Shown here piece after piece: positions 23,130-31,849 of a DNA stretch of 64,000 nucleotides. Origin of the DNA: Pseudomonas sp. 5P_3.1_Bac2. GTDB lineage: Bacteria > Pseudomonadota > Gammaproteobacteria > Pseudomonadales > Pseudomonadaceae. The stretch spans positions 33,813-97,812 of the forward strand of contig NZ_JANLNY010000017.1 in assembly GCF_025465995.1 (NCBI RefSeq), given 5' to 3'. The position numbers and the translations under genes were made by a program. The notes under the pieces are model-generated. The model worked only from the letters and a program-made list of their open reading frames with translations, made no database searches and was not told where the DNA came from. Position 1 is the first letter of the stretch. Each line of letters opens with the position of its first letter.

Positions 23130-23885
23130 ATGCGCAACTTTTTTGTGATGTCGAAGCTGTGCTGCTGGGGCCTCGCGGCCCTGCTAGCCACACCCTCTGT
23201 AAATGCGGCCACAGCGCCGCGCCCCATCGTCAAAGTGGGCTATTACGAAATCCCTCCCCATAGCTACACCGACAAAAACGGCCGTGCCCAGGGACGGATT
23301 ATTGAGCTGACCCAGCGTGTACTGGAACAAGCCGGCTACCAAGCGCAAATCCGCGCCTACCCCAGCGCCCGCCTGTACAACGGCCTGCGCAACGGTAGCG
23401 TGCAACTATGGCCCGGCGCGGCAGGTAAAGTCGAGCTCGCGGAGCACACACTGGAAAGCCGCAACACCTTGGGCGAGATCAGCCTCAATCTGTATTACCG
23501 CCCCGACACCCTGACTCCGCGCTTCCCGGACAGCCTGCGTCATCGCTCGCTGATCATGCTCAACGGCTACACCTATTCCGGACGCATCCACGAATTGCTG
23601 GCAGACCCCAACATGGCCATCGAGCAGCACCGCACCACCACCCATGCGGCAGCACTGGAAATGCTCCTGCGCTATCGCGGCGATTTCCTGCTGGACTACC
23701 ACATCCCCCATCAACAGGCGAGCAAGATCCTCGGAGTGCCGGAGCTGCCGTTTATCCAACTGGAACGCATCCCGGTGCGCTTTATCTTCTCCAAACACGA
23801 CGCCAACGCCGAGCGACTGCGCAATGCTATGGATCGCGCCTATGAGCAATTACGCGCCCAAGGCGTGGACGTGCGCGTCCCCTGA
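23130..23885 (+). CDS. Periplasmic substrate-binding protein, SBP family 3-like
   Basis: A 251-residue secreted protein with an N-terminal signal peptide (cleavage probably after VNA, about residue 26) and a bilobed solute-binding fold related to amino acid-binding proteins (VKVGYYEIPPHSYTDKNGRAQG). No transporter permease or ATPase lies nearby, and no enzymatic domain is attached. Such orphan proteins in Pseudomonas often serve as sensors or have unknown roles. An ATG at residue 7 is an alternative start. Confidence 0.75.
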   Translation: MRNFFVMSKLCCWGLAALLATPSVNAATAPRPIVKVGYYEIPPHSYTDKNGRAQGRIIELTQRVLEQAGYQAQIRAYPSARLYNGLRNGSVQLWPGAAGKVELAEHTLESRNTLGEISLNLYYRPDTLTPRFPDSLRHRSLIMLNGYTYSGRIHELLADPNMAIEQHRTTTHAAALEMLLRYRGDFLLDYHIPHQQASKILGVPELPFIQLERIPVRFIFSKHDANAERLRNAMDRAYEQLRAQGVDVRVP

Positions 23886-24018
23886 CTCACTTGCGCGGCT
23901 TGGCCCGGGCAGTGGCCACGGCGCTTAGCGAATCGCCAGCGCGGCCTAACCCACTTCTGACGAAGATTGAAAATAGGGGGTATTACCGATTTTCTCTTCA
24001 ATAGAACGTGTGTCATAC

Positions 24019-24747
24019 CTACCTGGCTGAAAGCTCCTGCAAATCAAGCACCGCACGGCTCAAGTAAAATTCAACGCCGGCCTGCAAGCGCCCATCAGGG
24101 CTTAGTACCTGACTGCGTATAAAACGGTATTGCGAGTTAATTTTGCCGAGCACCTCTGCCTGTTCCGGCTGGCTGGTGCGCAGGTCTTGGAAGCGCTGCT
24201 CGATTGAAGCAGTAAGAGTCTCTCGTTGTGCAACAGACAGCGTCTGCCTGCCCGTAGCTACTTCGGGGTAGTGCCTGATCTGATAATCCAGCAGAAGATG
24301 AGCCAGATCATGACTCTGGGCACTGAGCATTTGCTCAATGCTGTCTGAGCCCTCACGCACCTCGGCATATGCCGTCGCAGCGGCATGGCGGAACTTTTGT
24401 TGCTCAGTCAAGAATTGCTGCAGCAACTCAGGATAACGCTCACGCTGAGCAGCCGGTAACAACTCTAGCTTGGCTAACAACAGCTTCATCTGCGCCAGTG
24501 CCTGTGTCTGGGCAACGGGTTGTCCCAGGTGGGCCATGCACATTTCAAGCGCATGGAGGCTGGAATATGCCGCCGTCAGGCTGCGCTCGTCGCGCGCACG
24601 CTCATTCGTATTGAAGTACGCCAGAGTGCTGGCACCGAGCAAGTCGCCATGACCGATCACCTCGCTAAGCTTTTGTGGGCTAGCGTTGCTTGCCCAGACC
24701 GACACGCTCAACCAGCACAAAGCAAGCACCAGCAAACTCTTTCGCAT
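24019..24747 (-). CDS. Hypothetical secreted protein
   Basis: A 242-residue protein I do not recognise. It begins with a clear signal peptide (MRKSLLVLALCWLSVSVWA, cleavage near residue 21) and is otherwise almost entirely predicted helical and rich in Ala, Leu, Gln and Glu, with heptad-like stretches. No catalytic motif is visible. It is the last gene before the steroid cluster and is on the same strand as its first operon, 120 bases after the dehydrogenase stop. Confidence is high that it is a gene, low for any function. Confidence 0.68.
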   Translation of the reverse strand: MRKSLLVLALCWLSVSVWASNASPQKLSEVIGHGDLLGASTLAYFNTNERARDERSLTAAYSSLHALEMCMAHLGQPVAQTQALAQMKLLLAKLELLPAAQRERYPELLQQFLTEQQKFRHAAATAYAEVREGSDSIEQMLSAQSHDLAHLLLDYQIRHYPEVATGRQTLSVAQRETLTASIEQRFQDLRTSQPEQAEVLGKINSQYRFIRSQVLSPDGRLQAGVEFYLSRAVLDLQELSAR

Positions 24748-24867
24748 ACTCCATCACCCTATTCTTATTATTAGTGAAAGTAGGAAAAGATCAGACTCGA
24801 ATGCACGCCCCTCAGGCCCCTTCAGCGCGCCTGCGACGGCTAACTTACCCCTTAAGAATGCAGCAGG

Positions 24868-26586
24868 TCAGCGTACTTGAGCACTTGCATGGCGAGCCGC
24901 ACGGCGCCCTGAGAAAACACAGTCGGCGGCTGACAGGCCGCTGACATACAGGTTCGACGGCAGACCGATCGCCGTCCGCCCTGCCGCATACAGACCCGCA
25001 ATACTGCTGCCATCCGCACGCAGAACCTGACCGGTTTCTTCGTTGACCTTGAGTCCGCCCACCGTCATAGCCGAGCACGGGAACAACTTGCTGTTAGCCG
25101 AGACATCGACAGCGTAGAAAGGCCCTTCAAGTAGCGGGTGGCATTCTTTGGCTGATTTACCGAACTCATCGGGGCTGTAGCCTCTGGCGCTTTCGTTATA
25201 GCGCTTTACCGAAGCCAGCAGCGTTTCTTCGGATACGCCGATTTTCTTGGCCAATGAGCCCAGCGTGCGGCCCTTCTTGGTTTGGAAGATCAGCGCCAGA
25301 ATCAATGGCAAACGCATAAAGGGGAACAGGTTTTCCCACAGGGTAGAACGCCAGGACTGACGATATAGCGCTCGATCCAAAATGATGTAACCGCGACCGC
25401 CATGGTTTTCATTCATCTCACGCCCGATCGCCGCGCCATACAGTTCTTCATTAACAAAGCGCTGCCCCGCTGCATTGATCAACATCCCCTTAGGCCACTG
25501 CGCAGGTGGGTTAATAAAACGCCAACTGCTGACACGCTCCATCAAGTCCGCGGCGCCCCCGGCACTTTGTCCAAGCAAAATGCCACTGCCGTTATCGCCT
25601 CCAGGCGAGCCCATCGCCATGTTGGAGACATATTTCGCCGCATGCTCACGCAGCATGTTGCGGTTCCAGATAAATCCGCCGGCACTGAGGCATACGCCTT
25701 TGTACGCACGAATAAACTGTGGCACGCCGTACTTTTGCTGTAGCTGCTGGGCTCGTGCCCAATAACCTGCGGCTTTACGCTCAAGTTTGGGAAAACCGGG
25801 CATTGAGCTGGGTAGTTTTTGCAGGATGGCTCGCGCCCGCTCCTGGGCTTCAGCAAATTGCTTGGTATAGGGCGACCCCTCTGGCATGTGGAGAGTCATG
25901 ACGCCCAGCACGTCGCCAGCCTTAGACATGATCATCCGCTGTACATTTGTACGTGGCCAGAAGCGCACCCCTAATGCCTTTGCGCTCGCCTGCAGAGGCT
26001 CGGTCAGATAGATACCAAAACCGGTCGCTTGATTATTACGGGCATGCCAGTACTTGTGCCCGCGAGGTATGGAAGGTGTTTGCGCGGCGTAAGTTGCGGC
26101 CAGGCCACTGTCTGAGTGATAAAGAAAATATCCAGCGGGAGGATAGAAAGTTTTATGTGGGTAATAGGTTTCGCCGAACCTGACGCCATGCGTCACTAAC
26201 CAATTAAAGTCGTCAACACTGCCCTCACAGAATCGGCGTAAGGTCTCTGCTTTAACGACACCATCAACCTCCAACTTCAAATAGTTGTACATGTCTTCGG
26301 CAGTGTCTTTTATACCGAGCGCCTGCTGCACCGCAGTGCCACCACCGGCATAGAAAATGCCGCCATTCATGGCGGTCGCCCCACCGCCGGCAAAGCTATC
26401 CAGAGCAATCACGCTGAGGCCATTTTGCGCGGCCTGCACAGCTGCGCTAACACCTGCGCCACCGTACCCCACCACCACAAAATCAGCCGAGTCCGTCCAC
26501 TGCAACTCATCTTCTGAGGTCAAAACAAGAGGTTGCTCCAGTGAACCGTCCATAGTGCACATCGCGTCAGTCGGATCATGCTTCAT
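24868..26586 (-). CDS. tesI: 3-oxosteroid delta4-(5alpha)-dehydrogenase (TesI-like flavoprotein)
   Basis: FAD-dependent enzyme that introduces the 4,5 double bond into 3-oxosteroids. The 572-residue protein starts with a dinucleotide motif VVGYGGAGVSAA and ends with GRTAIGLPSNLYVSGLSAAD. That last block contains the Tyr-x-Ser pair (Tyr547, Ser549 from this start) expected of delta4-(5alpha) dehydrogenases and lacks the YPG motif of delta1 enzymes. The start is uncertain: GTG at 26601 and ATGs at 26586, 26562 and 26553 are in frame, none with a strong ribosome binding site. Last gene of the hsaD-kshB-hsaC-hsaA-unknown-kshA operon. Confidence 0.75.
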   Translation of the reverse strand: MKHDPTDAMCTMDGSLEQPLVLTSEDELQWTDSADFVVVGYGGAGVSAAVQAAQNGLSVIALDSFAGGGATAMNGGIFYAGGGTAVQQALGIKDTAEDMYNYLKLEVDGVVKAETLRRFCEGSVDDFNWLVTHGVRFGETYYPHKTFYPPAGYFLYHSDSGLAATYAAQTPSIPRGHKYWHARNNQATGFGIYLTEPLQASAKALGVRFWPRTNVQRMIMSKAGDVLGVMTLHMPEGSPYTKQFAEAQERARAILQKLPSSMPGFPKLERKAAGYWARAQQLQQKYGVPQFIRAYKGVCLSAGGFIWNRNMLREHAAKYVSNMAMGSPGGDNGSGILLGQSAGGAADLMERVSSWRFINPPAQWPKGMLINAAGQRFVNEELYGAAIGREMNENHGGRGYIILDRALYRQSWRSTLWENLFPFMRLPLILALIFQTKKGRTLGSLAKKIGVSEETLLASVKRYNESARGYSPDEFGKSAKECHPLLEGPFYAVDVSANSKLFPCSAMTVGGLKVNEETGQVLRADGSSIAGLYAAGRTAIGLPSNLYVSGLSAADCVFSGRRAARHASAQVR

Positions 26587-26661
26587 ATCGGTATCTTGCA
26601 CTCAACAGCCAGGCAGAAAGGACCCCAGCCAGGCACCTTTCGGGCCTGGCTGGGGCTGGAC

Positions 26662-27909
26662 TCAGGACATGCTCAGAGCGAGATCGCCACCGGCCTTAAT
26701 ACCGGCGGCTTGTTCTTGAGCAATTTTCTCGGCCGCCTGCTGCTCCCAAACTGGCAGGGCATGGCGGGTGTCCGTTTCGGCCTCAAAGCGATTGACCATC
26801 TCTGGTTTGATATCCGCCACATCAACATAGAACTGCTCATACCAACGGCGCAGTTGGTACAGAGGACCGTCGCTGTCACACAGCAGCGGGTTGTCGATCT
26901 TGGTTTTGGTCTCCCAGATATGGACATCCTGCAGCGTGCCGCGGCGTAGGAAGCCTGCAACCTGCTTGGCCCGCTCTGCGTTGTATTCCTTAGACAGGTT
27001 CGGGTTATCGCGCACGATAAAGCCCATATGCAACGCGAAGTTCTCTTCGTCTATCGGGTACTGCGCCAGAATTTCAATGGCCTCGCAGGAATCCTCTGCC
27101 GATAGTTTGAACATCAGGCGCGAGACCAGATACGCGGGGCCGTGATAGGTGGTCTCACCACGGTTCCAGCAAGGCAGTGCGTGGACATCACCTTGATAGG
27201 TCTGATCACGCGCATAACCTGGATTCTCAGGCTGTGGGCCAATTTCCAGATACTGAGTGGCAAAGTGATCTTCAAACACGTTCTTGAAATAGGAGCTGCC
27301 ACCGCCTTTACCTTCACCATGAATGTAAAAGAAATGGGCAACGTCGACTAAGTTATCGATCAGCTCACGACCTGTCGTGTTGAGCTCGTGGAATGACCAG
27401 TCCCAGTCACTCCATGTATCGCTAAAGGAACCTTCCAGACGCGGAATAATGACGTTGTCCGTAGGCAGACTGCCCTCTTGGTCGTACCAGACAAACAGCT
27501 GCTTGTTTTCTTCACAGGTCACAAAGCGCTGAGTGCGAGCCCGTGGTGGTACACGCTTGGCGTAAGGAATGCCGGTGCACTTGCCCTCGCCATCCCAACG
27601 CCAATCATGGAACGGGCAAGCAATGCTATCGCCCTTGATCACACCCTCTGCCAAGTTGCCACCGAGGTGCGGGCAGAAGGCATTGATGACGTTGAGCTTT
27701 TTGCTGATTTCGCCCTCAAAGACCACCAGTTCGGTGCCAAAGGCCTTGACCTTATGCGGCTTGCCATCGCGAAACCACTCGGTCAGTCCCAAGCAGTGCC
27801 AACCGCGCGCAAAGCGCTGCATTTTTTCACTGACAATAATCCGTACTTGCTCTTCCACGATTGTGCTCTCCAATTGTTGTAATTCTGATTCGATATAGGG
27901 AGTCGCCAT
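26662..27909 (-). CDS. kshA: 3-ketosteroid 9alpha-hydroxylase, oxygenase component KshA
   Basis: Rieske non-heme iron oxygenase that hydroxylates C9 of the steroid; with the delta1 double bond this opens ring B. The 415-residue protein has the Rieske ligands Cys79/His81 and Cys98/His101 (CPHLGG, CPFHDW) and the mononuclear iron motif NLVDVAHFFYIHG (Asn186, Asp189, His192, His197), the arrangement typical of KshA. The ATG at 27909 lies 4 bases past the upstream stop; a start 12 codons earlier would overlap that gene. Its reductase partner is probably the kshB gene in the same operon. Confidence 0.9.
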   Translation of the reverse strand: MATPYIESELQQLESTIVEEQVRIIVSEKMQRFARGWHCLGLTEWFRDGKPHKVKAFGTELVVFEGEISKKLNVINAFCPHLGGNLAEGVIKGDSIACPFHDWRWDGEGKCTGIPYAKRVPPRARTQRFVTCEENKQLFVWYDQEGSLPTDNVIIPRLEGSFSDTWSDWDWSFHELNTTGRELIDNLVDVAHFFYIHGEGKGGGSSYFKNVFEDHFATQYLEIGPQPENPGYARDQTYQGDVHALPCWNRGETTYHGPAYLVSRLMFKLSAEDSCEAIEILAQYPIDEENFALHMGFIVRDNPNLSKEYNAERAKQVAGFLRRGTLQDVHIWETKTKIDNPLLCDSDGPLYQLRRWYEQFYVDVADIKPEMVNRFEAETDTRHALPVWEQQAAEKIAQEQAAGIKAGGDLALSMS

Positions 27910-27913
27910 CCGC

Positions 27914-28453
27914 TCAGACGATGAGCCGTGTCTGGGCCAAACCACTGCGTACTAAGGGTGCAAGACTGAGATCAGCCTGCTCCAACTCTTCGCGAACCCA
28001 GGCAGCAGGTTCATGCGCAGCAAGTGCATGACACCATGCGTGTATGCTCGCCATAGCGGCTGCCGGCACAGCATCGCCGGCCAGGTTCACGTCCACATCG
28101 ACGCTCACGTCACACTGGCTGCCGTGCACACCAGACAAGGTGAATTGCACGGTCTGCACTGTTGCGTCAGGCGTCGTCAGGATGTGATTGATGCGTTCCA
28201 CACAGACCTCTTTGCGCAACCAGTCGGCGAGACCAAGGCGCATCAAACGCTGCACTTCATCCGCTAAAAAAACACCCTTCAATGGATTGAGCACCATCCC
28301 CACAGCCACGTCTGCGACACAATCTTCAACGACCATTACGTGCTCACGACTCAGGCCCAGCGCGATTGAGCACTGCAAATGACCAGCCGCACTGCCATCA
28401 TTAAAGTGAGTAATTTTCAGCCGTTGAGCACCAGTCGATACAGGCATCTGCAT
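27914..28453 (-). CDS. Unrecognised protein between hsaA and kshA
   Basis: A 179-residue protein I do not recognise. No signal peptide or membrane segment; it looks like a soluble alpha/beta protein with a Val/Asp-rich strand region (CDVSVDVDVNL) and four cysteines. It does not resemble HsaB-type flavin reductases, although it occupies a place where one might be expected. It lies between hsaA (59 bases upstream) and kshA (4 bases downstream) in the same orientation, so it is very likely co-expressed with the ring-degrading enzymes. Base composition is like its neighbours. Confidence 0.72.
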   Translation of the reverse strand: MQMPVSTGAQRLKITHFNDGSAAGHLQCSIALGLSREHVMVVEDCVADVAVGMVLNPLKGVFLADEVQRLMRLGLADWLRKEVCVERINHILTTPDATVQTVQFTLSGVHGSQCDVSVDVDVNLAGDAVPAAAMASIHAWCHALAAHEPAAWVREELEQADLSLAPLVRSGLAQTRLIV

Positions 28454-28512
28454 AGCCTCGCCCCATCCTCTTTCTGTGCCACACCGGCAGTTGCCCTGCC
28501 GGTGTGTTGGGT

Positions 28513-29715
28513 TTAAAGAAAGAAATCCTGGTTCTGCGCGCCAAGCTGGACCTTGGCCCAGTTGGCGCCAAACATGGCGAACTGGTTAGCCGCATGCTGG
28601 CGACCCACATTGATATCGGCCAGGAAGCGGCCGTAGGGATTTTTCGTATACACCGCCGCACCACCTGCAGCCTTGAACAACCGGCTGGCCAAGTGCGAGA
28701 TGCGCTCTGGTGGGTAACTGGCCTGGAAGCGGAACTTCACACGCTCTTCAATGGAGGCGCTTTCACCCCGGGCGGCATAACCTTCCAGGACCTCGAAATT
28801 GCGGCGCAGGACCAAGGTCAACTCATCGATCGCGTTGCTGGCTTCGGCAATCACCAACTGGGCCGCCGAGTCATCGCTGGTTTTGAGCCCGATGACGTTG
28901 ACCCGGGTCTTGGCGGTTTCCATAAAGCAATCCAGCATGCCGCGCAGAGCGCCGATGGCGGCGGTAGAAACCGCACGGCTGAAGACCTGACCAAACGGCA
29001 AGCGGTACAACGTCGAGGTGTTCACCGCGTTGCCAGGGCTTTGGCAGGTAAAGCCATCCACCATTTTGTGCGTGCGGTAGTCCGGAACAAAGACATCCTT
29101 AATCACAATATCCTTACTGCCGGTGCCTTTAAGGCCCGAGGTCTGCCACGTATCAACAATCTCGTAGTCCTTGCGCGGAATCAGCCAGGTACGGGCATCG
29201 ATAGGCTGCCCTTCTGGCGTCTCGACAAAGCCGCCCAGAAATACCCAATCGCAGTGATCGCAACCACTGGAATAGCCCCAGCGGCCGCTGAAAATAAAGC
29301 CGCCCTCAACCGGTTTACCGCGCCCGGTTGGCATGTAGGAAGAGGAGATGCGCACGTTGCTGTCCTTACCCCACACCTCTTGCGCGGCACGGTCATCAAA
29401 CAGTGCCATCTGCCACGCATGCACAGCGACTACCGAGTACACCCAACCTGCCGACATATCGCCTTCGGCCAGGGTCATCACAATGTCGTAGAACACGTTG
29501 GGGCTCATTTCATAGCCACCATAGCGTTTGGGCTGCAGCACACGGAACAAGCCTGCGGCCTCCATATCCGCAATGGTTTCTTCTGGCAGGCTACGGCGCT
29601 CATCCCCCAAGGCTGCGCGTTCACGCAGTACGGGAATGAGGGCACGAGCACGGGCAATCAGCTCTTCGCCACTGGGGATATCGGATACTGCTGAGGTTTT
29701 CTCGGTTGTTTGCAT
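28513..29715 (-). CDS. hsaA: 3-hydroxy-9,10-seconandrost-1,3,5(10)-triene-9,17-dione monooxygenase, HsaA
   Basis: Reduced-flavin-dependent monooxygenase (acyl-CoA dehydrogenase fold) that hydroxylates the phenolic ring A to a catechol, preparing it for HsaC. The 400-residue protein reads as the HsaA/TesA2 type: an N-terminal helical region (EELIARARALIPVLRERA), the central FSGRWGYSSGCDHCDW and a C-terminal GGAAVYTKNPYGRFLADINVGRQH block. It depends on a separate flavin reductase (HsaB); none is found in this window. It sits between hsaC and the unrecognised gene. Confidence 0.88.
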   Translation of the reverse strand: MQTTEKTSAVSDIPSGEELIARARALIPVLRERAALGDERRSLPEETIADMEAAGLFRVLQPKRYGGYEMSPNVFYDIVMTLAEGDMSAGWVYSVVAVHAWQMALFDDRAAQEVWGKDSNVRISSSYMPTGRGKPVEGGFIFSGRWGYSSGCDHCDWVFLGGFVETPEGQPIDARTWLIPRKDYEIVDTWQTSGLKGTGSKDIVIKDVFVPDYRTHKMVDGFTCQSPGNAVNTSTLYRLPFGQVFSRAVSTAAIGALRGMLDCFMETAKTRVNVIGLKTSDDSAAQLVIAEASNAIDELTLVLRRNFEVLEGYAARGESASIEERVKFRFQASYPPERISHLASRLFKAAGGAAVYTKNPYGRFLADINVGRQHAANQFAMFGANWAKVQLGAQNQDFFL

Positions 29716-29820
29716 TGTTCTTATGCTCCCACGTAGTGGACTCTAAATTGCGTTAGGTCGTAACGGCCTCTGCTTGTCGAAGGAGAAGGCCGACCGTTTT
29801 CATCAGGACTCTAAAAACCT

Positions 29821-30708
29821 TCAATGCCCCGGCGGAGCACTCCACTGGTGACCCCAGTGACTGCCGCGGGTGGTCTCGAATACGCTGTGATCGTTCTGCC
29901 AATCCTTGACCAAACCGCCACAACCGAACTCCAAGGCAAAACCGCCTGGCGTCCACACATAGAAAGAGACCATGTCATCGTTTACGTGGCGGCCTAAGGA
30001 GGCGGCCAGCGGCACCTTGTGCTGCGCAATGCGGTCCAGAGCACGGCCGACATCGTCCAACTCCGGCACCTCCAGCATGATGTGTACACACCCGCTGGGT
30101 TGCGGCATCTCAGCTAAGGCCAGGCTGTGCTGGCGAGGATTGCAATGCATGAAATAAATACGCGCGGTGTATTCCGGCGACAGTGGCGCATGCAGGATGT
30201 CGGATAGACCGAAGCCACAGACTTCAGTCCAGAACGCATAGGAGGCGTCGAAATTCATTGACGGCAGCACCACATGCCCCATGCCCATATTGCCGGTGAC
30301 AAAGCGCTGCACGCCCACCGGAGAAATAAACGGCAGGAAGTCAGAGATAGGCCCCCAGGTAACTTCCTGACGGTTACCGGACGGGTCGACGAAGGAGAAC
30401 ATGCCTGTCACACAGCGCACGCGGCGCTCTTCGGCGGTGGACTCAATCAGCTCAGCGCCGGCCTTCACAATAGCCGCTCGCGCCGCAGTAAACGCAGCTT
30501 CGCTGACCGTCTCCCACCCTGAGCAATACAGCCCATCACGGGCCCCTGGAACAACCAGAATACGATAGCGGCGACTGTCGGCCTTGAGGTACAGGCCACC
30601 TGACGGCGTGTTCTCTGCGGCCAAACCGATCACTTGCGTTGCGAAGAAACGCCACTTCTCGACATCGGTCGACTCGACCACGATATAGGCCAACTGGTTA
30701 ATGCTCAT
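29821..30708 (-). CDS. hsaC: Extradiol (meta-cleavage) dioxygenase HsaC
   Basis: Fe(II) type I extradiol dioxygenase that cleaves the catecholic ring A of the secosteroid. The 295-residue protein has two vicinal oxygen chelate domains. Metal ligands His145, His209 and Glu260 and the active-site residues His194, His241 and Tyr250 are all visible, nearly the same numbering as BphC. A good AGAGGT ribosome binding site precedes the ATG. Its position in the operon between kshB and hsaA supports the steroid substrate rather than biphenyl. Confidence 0.9.
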   Translation of the reverse strand: MSINQLAYIVVESTDVEKWRFFATQVIGLAAENTPSGGLYLKADSRRYRILVVPGARDGLYCSGWETVSEAAFTAARAAIVKAGAELIESTAEERRVRCVTGMFSFVDPSGNRQEVTWGPISDFLPFISPVGVQRFVTGNMGMGHVVLPSMNFDASYAFWTEVCGFGLSDILHAPLSPEYTARIYFMHCNPRQHSLALAEMPQPSGCVHIMLEVPELDDVGRALDRIAQHKVPLAASLGRHVNDDMVSFYVWTPGGFALEFGCGGLVKDWQNDHSVFETTRGSHWGHQWSAPPGH

Positions 30709-30750
30709 GCGCTTACCTCTGCGTATTGTTTTTGTTCGAGTGTTTTCTTA

Positions 30751-31785
30751 TCAGCCATCAAAACTGACCGAAACTTTGTCGCTGACTGGCCGCGCCTGAC
30801 AGGACAGCACCCATCCTTCGGCCAAGTCGGCAGCGCTTAAAACTTCATTGCTGCGCATGCTCACTTCGCCTTCATGAACGCGGCACATACAGGCGCTGCA
30901 ACGCCCTTCGCGGCAGGAAAACGGGGCATCCACACCGGCTGCCAGCAGGGCATCCAGCAGATCGACCTGGCCGGACCAGCTCAGCCCGTGGGCTTGCCCA
31001 TCCAGCTGCACCTTGAGCTCAACTGCCGTCCCGTCGTCCTCGCCGGCGGCAGGCTGATCGAGCAGCACCCCCGGATCACTATTCAGGGAGACAAAACGCT
31101 CAACATGAATGCGACTGCGGTCGACATTCAGCTCCACAAGCGCGCTCTCCACGCCATCCATAAATGGGCCTGGGCCGCAGACAAATGCATGGGCCGCCAC
31201 ATGCGCACGAGCAATACCTTTAACCTGAGCCTGCGTTGGCAAACCCTGCACCGACTCCAGCCAGTGCATGACCGTCAAACGCTGCGGGTAGGTTTGCGCC
31301 AGGGCCTTGAGCTCATCGCGGAAAATCACTGAGCGCTCATCACGGTTGGCGTAAAACAAAAACACATTGCCTTGGCCCTGATGCAGACACGCCTTAAGAA
31401 TGGACATCACCGGCGTGATACCACTGCCACCAGCGAACAAGACGAAATCAACATCCAAAGACTTAGGGCAAAACACCCCGGCCGGCGGCAACACTTCCAG
31501 GGTGTCACCGGGCTTTAGCGTGTCGCACACCCAGTTCGAGCCCTGCCCGCCTTGCACACGTTTAATCGTGACTTTGAGCCCCTGATCGACCTGCGGCGTA
31601 CTGGCCAGCGAGTAGCAGCGGGCAATGGGCTGGTCTGCCGTGGGAATACGCAGCGTCAGAAACTGCCCTGGCTTGTAATTGAACGCCGATGAGTCGGCCG
31701 GCACGCGGAAAACCACCGACTTGCTATCGTGGGTCTCCTCGATAACCTGGGCCACTTGCAATGAGCGATATAGAGACTTCGACAT
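30751..31785 (-). CDS. kshB: 3-ketosteroid 9alpha-hydroxylase, ferredoxin reductase component KshB
   Basis: Electron-transfer partner of KshA. The 344-residue protein has the FAD-binding motif RCYSLAS (about residue 57), the NAD-binding region GGSGITPVMSIL and a C-terminal plant-type [2Fe-2S] domain with CREGRCSACMC and a later Cys in LSCQARP. The order FAD-NAD-ferredoxin is that of KshB and of phenylacetyl-CoA epoxidase reductase; operon membership decides for KshB. Confidence 0.88.
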   Translation of the reverse strand: MSKSLYRSLQVAQVIEETHDSKSVVFRVPADSSAFNYKPGQFLTLRIPTADQPIARCYSLASTPQVDQGLKVTIKRVQGGQGSNWVCDTLKPGDTLEVLPPAGVFCPKSLDVDFVLFAGGSGITPVMSILKACLHQGQGNVFLFYANRDERSVIFRDELKALAQTYPQRLTVMHWLESVQGLPTQAQVKGIARAHVAAHAFVCGPGPFMDGVESALVELNVDRSRIHVERFVSLNSDPGVLLDQPAAGEDDGTAVELKVQLDGQAHGLSWSGQVDLLDALLAAGVDAPFSCREGRCSACMCRVHEGEVSMRSNEVLSAADLAEGWVLSCQARPVSDKVSVSFDG

Positions 31786-31849
31786 ATCCTGTTCTCTAGC
31801 AATAATCGAGTGGTGCGCTGGCCCCGAACGCCGTTCGGGGCCAGGCAGC

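Noticed and set aside
23886..24018. Weak inverted repeats between the binding protein gene and the secreted protein gene
   Set aside because: Stem is interrupted and lacks a T-run; not good enough to call a terminator.
27914..28453. Calling the 179-residue protein the missing HsaB reductase
   Set aside because: It lacks the flavin-binding sequence character of HsaB-type reductases and has no similarity that I can see; position alone is not enough.
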